Source: Kiritimatiellales bacterium
GTDB taxonomy: Bacteria; Verrucomicrobiota; Kiritimatiellia; Kiritimatiellales; Pontiellaceae
NCBI GenBank assembly: GCA_030621805.1
Contig: JAUXGY010000007.1
Coordinates: 1 to 16,520, forward strand
Length of the DNA: 16,520 nt
Direction: 5' to 3'
Made by a program: the position numbers and the translations under genes. Below the pieces are notes generated by a model that saw only the letters and a program-made list of their open reading frames with translations, was not told the DNA's origin and made no database searches. Positions 13,899-16,520 of the stretch are shown one piece after another. Within the stretch, counting starts at the first letter, position 1, and every line of letters starts with the position of its first letter.

Positions 13899-14912
13899 TT
13901 ATTGATTGGAGGCGGAGTCGTTATGTTTTTCAGGAAGCATCCCCTTGGTCAGAATACCGATCAGGACGGCAGTACAGAGGTATTCGAACCAACGGGGTTC
14001 TTCCCCGCAGGCACAGGCGGCTTCACCGATTCCCAACGAGATATCCATGGTGTTAATGAGAAATCCTGCTCCGAGTGCGCAGAGCGCCAGAGTGGCGAGG
14101 AAAACAAGGAGTTGTTTTTTCCCAATGATATCCCACAGCGTAGTGAGGGTCGCTGCGTTGGTGGCCGGCCCTGTAATGAGAAAAATCAACGCCGCACCCG
14201 GTGAGATCCCGGCCTTGATGAAGGCCAGCGCAATCGGAACCGAGGCCGAGGAGCAGACGTAGAGCGGGATGCCGATCACGAGCATAATGAACATGGTTAT
14301 CGGCGAATCGCCTAGATCTGCAAAAAAGTTTTCCGGAATAAGACCGCTTAGGATCCCGGAAAGGAGGATCCCGAGAACAACGGCCCGAGAAATGGAACGC
14401 GGCAGTGTAAGAAACCCGTAGGTCAGCATCCGCTTCAACAGGTGTTGCTGGCCGGGTGCGCAGCACTCCTCCTCGCACTCGACGGGTTCTTCCGTTTCCT
14501 TTGGCGACGCTAGAGAAACCGCCGTGCCGCACAGAATACCCGAAACAAAAGCAATCCCCGCGCGGAACACCGCAAAGACTCCGCCGAGCAGGGCATAGGT
14601 AATCATAAGCGAGTCCACGCCGGTTTGGGGGGTTGAGGCTAAAAAGGAGGCCGTTGCTCCCCGGCTGGCACCATGCTTGCGCAGTGATGCCGCCAACGGG
14701 ATCACCCCGCACGAACAGATGGGCATCGGCACACCGATGAGTGCCGCCTTAAACGATCCCAGCCATCCGTTTTCGCCGAGGTGCCGTCGCACATAGTCGC
14801 GCGAAATGAGCACAGAGAGCACCCCCGCCATTAGAAACCCAAACAAGAGATACGGGGCCATCTCCACAGTGATGCCCAGCGTTTCCTTCAGAATGTTGAG
14901 TAGCATGCTCAT
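13899..14912 (-). CDS. SO_0444-family Cu/Zn efflux permease
   Basis: 337 residues, polytopic inner-membrane protein of the ArsP_1/YraQ-like permease superfamily (PF03773), with about eight to ten hydrophobic segments. The two family repeats are visible: PMPICSCGVIPLAASLRKHG (62-81) with an ASTPQTGVDS block after it (92-101), and VCSSASVPIALAFIKAGISP (219-238) followed by ITGPATNAATL. The large central loop carries CEEECC (146-151), and a second cysteine cluster ACACGEE is near the C-terminus (299-305); both suggest soft-metal binding. The family is named for Shewanella SO_0444 and is annotated as copper/zinc efflux. Direction and substrate are inferred from the family. A candidate promoter and AAGG lie upstream of the ATG at 14912. 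An IS3 element sits about 80 bp upstream. Confidence 0.9.
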   Translation of the reverse strand: MSMLLNILKETLGITVEMAPYLLFGFLMAGVLSVLISRDYVRRHLGENGWLGSFKAALIGVPMPICSCGVIPLAASLRKHGASRGATASFLASTPQTGVDSLMITYALLGGVFAVFRAGIAFVSGILCGTAVSLASPKETEEPVECEEECCAPGQQHLLKRMLTYGFLTLPRSISRAVVLGILLSGILSGLIPENFFADLGDSPITMFIMLVIGIPLYVCSSASVPIALAFIKAGISPGAALIFLITGPATNAATLTTLWDIIGKKQLLVFLATLALCALGAGFLINTMDISLGIGEAACACGEEPRWFEYLCTAVLIGILTKGMLPEKHNDSASNQ

Positions 14913-14932
14913 TTTCTAAACCTTTTTGATAC

Positions 14933-14961
14933 GCTATACGTCTTCGCTTAGAGTGGAGCAA
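14933..14961 (-). promoter_or_regulatory. weak candidate promoter for the metal permease
   Basis: On the minus strand TTGCTC (plus 14956-14961, 3/6) and TATAGC (plus 14933-14938, 4/6) are 17 bp apart, giving a leader of about 14 nt that still includes AAGG. The IS3 left end lies only 33 bp upstream of the -35 box. Confidence 0.3.
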
Positions 14962-14993
14962 GCCTTATTTAGAGGAGAGGCGGCAGGGGCAGG

Positions 14994-15022
14994 TGTCCGA
15001 TCCTGATATAGGTTGTCACTTT
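14994..15022 (+). repeat. left terminal inverted repeat of the IS3 element
   Basis: Begins TGTCC and ends GTTGTCACTTT. It matches the reverse complement of 16386-16415 over TGTCC, TCCT and an 11-bp inner block GTTGTCACTTT, with scattered mismatches and one 1-bp gap. The inner block lies just before the orfA start region. Confidence 0.8.
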
Positions 15023-15041
15023 GGAAAGGAGTAAATCCAAA

Positions 15042-15440
15042 GTGAAAGAGAGTACCGCAATAAGATATAGTGAGGCATTTAAACGCCAAGTGGTTGATGA
15101 GATTGCTCGGGGCAAATTTACTTCGCCCTATAAAGCGCAGCAGGCATATGGTATCCGAGGCCAGACCACGGTTACGAAATGGATCAGGAAATACGGCAGG
15201 GACGATTTGCTGCCCAAACGGATACGGGTTGAAACGATGGAAGAAATTGACCAGCTCAAGGAAGCCCGCAGACGGATACGGGAACTCGAAGCCGCTCTGG
15301 CCGACGCGCACATTGACAACTGTCTGGAACACGCTTTTCTGGAGATCGCCTGCGAGAGGATGGATGTCGACATGGATAACTTTAAAAAAAAGAACGCGTT
15401 GACGCTGTCGGACGTACGCAGGAAGCGGGGGCTCAAATGA
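15042..15440 (+). CDS. IS3-family transposase OrfA (helix-turn-helix subunit)
   Basis: 132 residues from a GTG at 15042 with AAGGAG 10 nt upstream; a TTG at 15021 would start within the inverted repeat and is less likely. Residues about 8-55 form the DNA-binding helix-turn-helix seen in IS3 OrfA proteins (SEAFKRQVVDEIARG, then YGIRGQTTVTKWIRKYG). A helical segment with leucine spacing follows (about 62-90: ETMEEIDQLKEARRRIRELE), which serves for multimerisation in the family. OrfA recognises the IS ends and regulates transposition. Its TGA stop (15438-15440) overlaps the orfB ATG. A slippery A_AAA_AAG sits at codons 115-117, so an OrfAB fusion can also be made. Confidence 0.88.
   Translation: MKESTAIRYSEAFKRQVVDEIARGKFTSPYKAQQAYGIRGQTTVTKWIRKYGRDDLLPKRIRVETMEEIDQLKEARRRIRELEAALADAHIDNCLEHAFLEIACERMDVDMDNFKKKNALTLSDVRRKRGLK
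15386..15392 (+). other. programmed -1 ribosomal frameshift heptamer A_AAA_AAG
   Basis: In the orfA frame the codons read TTT AAA AAA AAG, giving the classic IS3 slippery heptamer in the correct phase. The orfB frame has its last stop (TAA) at 15383-15385, immediately before, and is open from 15386 through the orfB ATG to 16279. A -1 slip would join 117 residues of OrfA to 295 of the orfB frame, giving an OrfAB of about 412 residues. Confidence 0.8.
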
Positions 15441-16279
15441 ACCTGAAAGCCAGCATCGCCAAACTCTGCAAAAAGACCTACATGAGTCGCCAGAACTTCT
15501 ACAAGGGGCACCAGAAACGTGTCCGCCGGGAGGTGGACGGCGACCTGATCGAGGAGCTGGTTCGCGCCGAGCGCATGGTGCAGCCGCGCTTGGGTGGGAA
15601 AAAGTTGCATCGCCTGCTCAAGCTGGAGCTTGAAAAGGCCGACGTTCGGATCGGTCGGGGTCGTTTTTTCGAGGTGCTTGGCGAGCGGGGACTTCTTCTT
15701 GACCCCTTGCCCAAGGCACCGAGGACGACGAACAGCCGCCACAGCCTGCCGGTCTTCAGGAACCTGTTGGCGGACATGGGGGTGGACGCTCCGAATCAGG
15801 CCTGGGTTAGCGACATCACCTACATTCGTACGGATGAGGGTTTCCTCTATCTAAGCCTGATCACCGATGACTGGTCGCGCAAGATCGTCGGCTACCATGC
15901 TGGGGACACGCTGGAGACGGAAGGCTGCCTAAGGGCTCTGGAGCAGGCCGTGAAGGAGCTTGTGGATGGAATGTTTCCTCTGCACCACTCGGATCGGGGA
16001 TGCCAGTACTGTTCGCACCTGTACACCGGCAAGCTGCGCGAATACGGGCTGGGGATCAGCATGACCGAAGAGCTACATTGCTACGAGAACGCCAAGGCTG
16101 AACGGGTCAATGGGATCTTGAAGCAGGAGTATTTCCTTGGCGGTTGCTTCCGGACGAAACAGCAGGCGATCAAGGCGGTAGATCAGGCCGTGTGGCTCTA
16201 CAACACGCGCCGTCCGCACCAGTCGTTGAAATACGAGATTCCGGCTGTTGTTCATGAAAAACTTAAAAAGGTTGTGTAA
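15437..16279 (+). CDS. IS3-family transposase OrfB (DDE integrase core)
   Basis: 280 residues. An N-terminal helical region (about 1-60, HTH_21-like, with RLGGKKLHRLL) precedes the retroviral-integrase-type catalytic core: D126 in AWVSDITYI, D186 in HHSDRGCQY and E222 in KAERVNGILKQEY, a D-D(35)E spacing that is exact for IS3. The C-terminus has the usual YNTRRPHQSLKYEIPA (255-270). It carries out strand cleavage and joining during transposition, normally as the OrfAB fusion. Its ATG overlaps the orfA stop (ATGA), so free OrfB may also be made by coupled re-initiation. No disrupting mutation was found. Confidence 0.95.
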   Translation: MNLKASIAKLCKKTYMSRQNFYKGHQKRVRREVDGDLIEELVRAERMVQPRLGGKKLHRLLKLELEKADVRIGRGRFFEVLGERGLLLDPLPKAPRTTNSRHSLPVFRNLLADMGVDAPNQAWVSDITYIRTDEGFLYLSLITDDWSRKIVGYHAGDTLETEGCLRALEQAVKELVDGMFPLHHSDRGCQYCSHLYTGKLREYGLGISMTEELHCYENAKAERVNGILKQEYFLGGCFRTKQQAIKAVDQAVWLYNTRRPHQSLKYEIPAVVHEKLKKVV

Positions 16280-16286
16280 ATATTTT

Positions 16287-16360
16287 CTCCCCCTCCTCCG
16301 GAGGAGGGGGAGGTGCTCCCGCTGGGAGCACCAGTCGGAACGGCTCCCCCTTTGGGAGCC
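16287..16360. repeat. three consecutive GC-rich hairpins in the IS 3' end
   Basis: Hairpin 1 is a perfect 26-bp palindrome, CTCCCCCTCCTCC (16287-16299) with its complement at 16300-16312. Hairpin 2 is GTGCTCCC-GCT-GGGAGCAC (16313-16331). Hairpin 3 is GGCTCCC (16342-16348) with GGGAGCC (16354-16360). They start 7 bp after the orfB stop and end 25 bp before the right terminal repeat. They may stop transcription leaving the transposase or form a structured RNA. No T run follows. Confidence 0.7.
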
Positions 16361-16385
16361 TCGAACAGAACAAACAACAGAGCTA

Positions 16386-16415
16386 AAAGTGACAACTTAA
16401 AACTAGGACTGGACA
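16386..16415 (-). repeat. right terminal inverted repeat of the IS3 element
   Basis: Reads AAAGTGACAAC at its inner side and ends GGACA. It is the inverted partner of 14994-15022; see that entry for the matching blocks. The outer tip TGTCC is identical on both sides. Confidence 0.8.
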
Positions 16416-16437
16416 GTCGCGCCGAGGCGTCGGTCCG

Positions 16438-16508
16438 TAGTGCTTTGTCAGTAGTCCTTGATATGTGCAGTCCCTAGTACTTAGTCAATAGTGCCTAGTG
16501 CTTTGTCA
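16438..16508 (+). repeat. degenerate direct-repeat array, unit TAGTNCTTNGTCA
   Basis: TAGTGCTTTGTCA occurs at 16438-16450 and again at 16496-16508, with TAGTACTTAGTCA at 16475-16487 and a more degenerate TAGTCCTTGATAT at 16452-16464. Spacing is irregular (37 and 21 bp), so it is not a CRISPR array. It looks like a low-complexity intergenic repeat, possibly continuing past the window. Confidence 0.6.
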
Positions 16509-16520
16509 AACTACAATCTT

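Larger units (their letters stand above)
14994..16415 (+). mobile_element. IS3-family insertion sequence, about 1.42 kb, apparently intact
   Basis: The element has imperfect terminal inverted repeats, two overlapping transposase frames in the order and phase typical of IS3 (orfB is -1 relative to orfA), a full DDE catalytic set and a frameshift heptamer. Length is normal for IS3 elements (about 1.2-1.6 kb). No matching target-site duplication is visible at the chosen ends: AGG on the left, GTC on the right. It lies upstream of the metal permease and beside a TAGT-rich repeat array. The untranslated 3' part carries three strong hairpins. Confidence 0.9.

Noticed and set aside
14991..16418. Target-site duplication of the IS3 element
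   Set aside because: The bases next to the inverted repeats (AGG left, GTC right) do not match over 3-5 bp, so none is claimed.
16438..16508. CRISPR array
   Set aside because: Repeat units are 13 bp and degenerate, with irregular short spacing; no cas genes are present.

Overview
The window looks like chromosomal DNA of a Gram-negative member of the PVC superphylum, most likely a Kiritimatiellota (Pontiella-like) bacterium. This is inferred from style, not from a marker gene. The signs are an SHD1-domain secreted protein, a Hanks-type kinase with a DWG motif fused to an FGE/sulfatase-modifying-factor domain, a TonB-like anchor carrying a PA14-like domain, a long Prc-type protease, and short dispersed palindromes and TAGT-rich repeats between genes. 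Housekeeping genes (trmO, prc, pgi, pyrE, rnpB) alternate with less familiar envelope and signalling genes.

Layout. 1-749: the possible 3' tail of a plus-strand gene runs into a convergent trmO (tRNA t6A37 methyltransferase). 750-1179: no intact gene; it holds a trmO promoter candidate and a start-less minus-strand reading frame that resembles a gene remnant. 1180-3122: a two-gene unit for a membrane-anchored TonB-like/PA14-like protein and a secreted SHD1 protein; its first ribosome-binding site lies in a predicted hairpin. 3427-6980: a transmembrane Ser/Thr kinase-FGE fusion, translationally coupled (ATGA) to a divergent HemF-family protein. 6990-9119 (minus): prc-like tail-specific protease. 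It diverges from pgi (9280-10893), and the two candidate promoters share one -35 box. 10972-11005: a perfect 34-bp palindrome. 11198-11773: pyrE, preceded by two TTCCAA-type palindromes 22 bp apart. 11934-12638: coiled-coil zinc-ribbon protein, followed by the class A RNase P RNA (12716-13071). 13122-13787 (minus): orphan NarL/LuxR-type response regulator. 13899-14912 (minus): SO_0444-type Cu/Zn efflux permease. 14994-16415: a complete-looking IS3-family element with terminal inverted repeats, orfA/orfB, an A_AAA_AAG frameshift heptamer and a cluster of three GC-rich hairpins. The window ends in a degenerate TAGTNCTTNGTCA repeat array.

The most unusual part is 1180-6980: four consecutive plus-strand genes for envelope and signalling proteins, with the kinase-FGE gene coupled to a HemF homologue that has lost parts of the canonical HemF signature. 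The FGE domain appears to lack both catalytic cysteines of true formylglycine-generating enzymes, so it is more likely a sensor or binding module than an enzyme. The joint role of these genes is unknown, and nothing here proves that they form one system.
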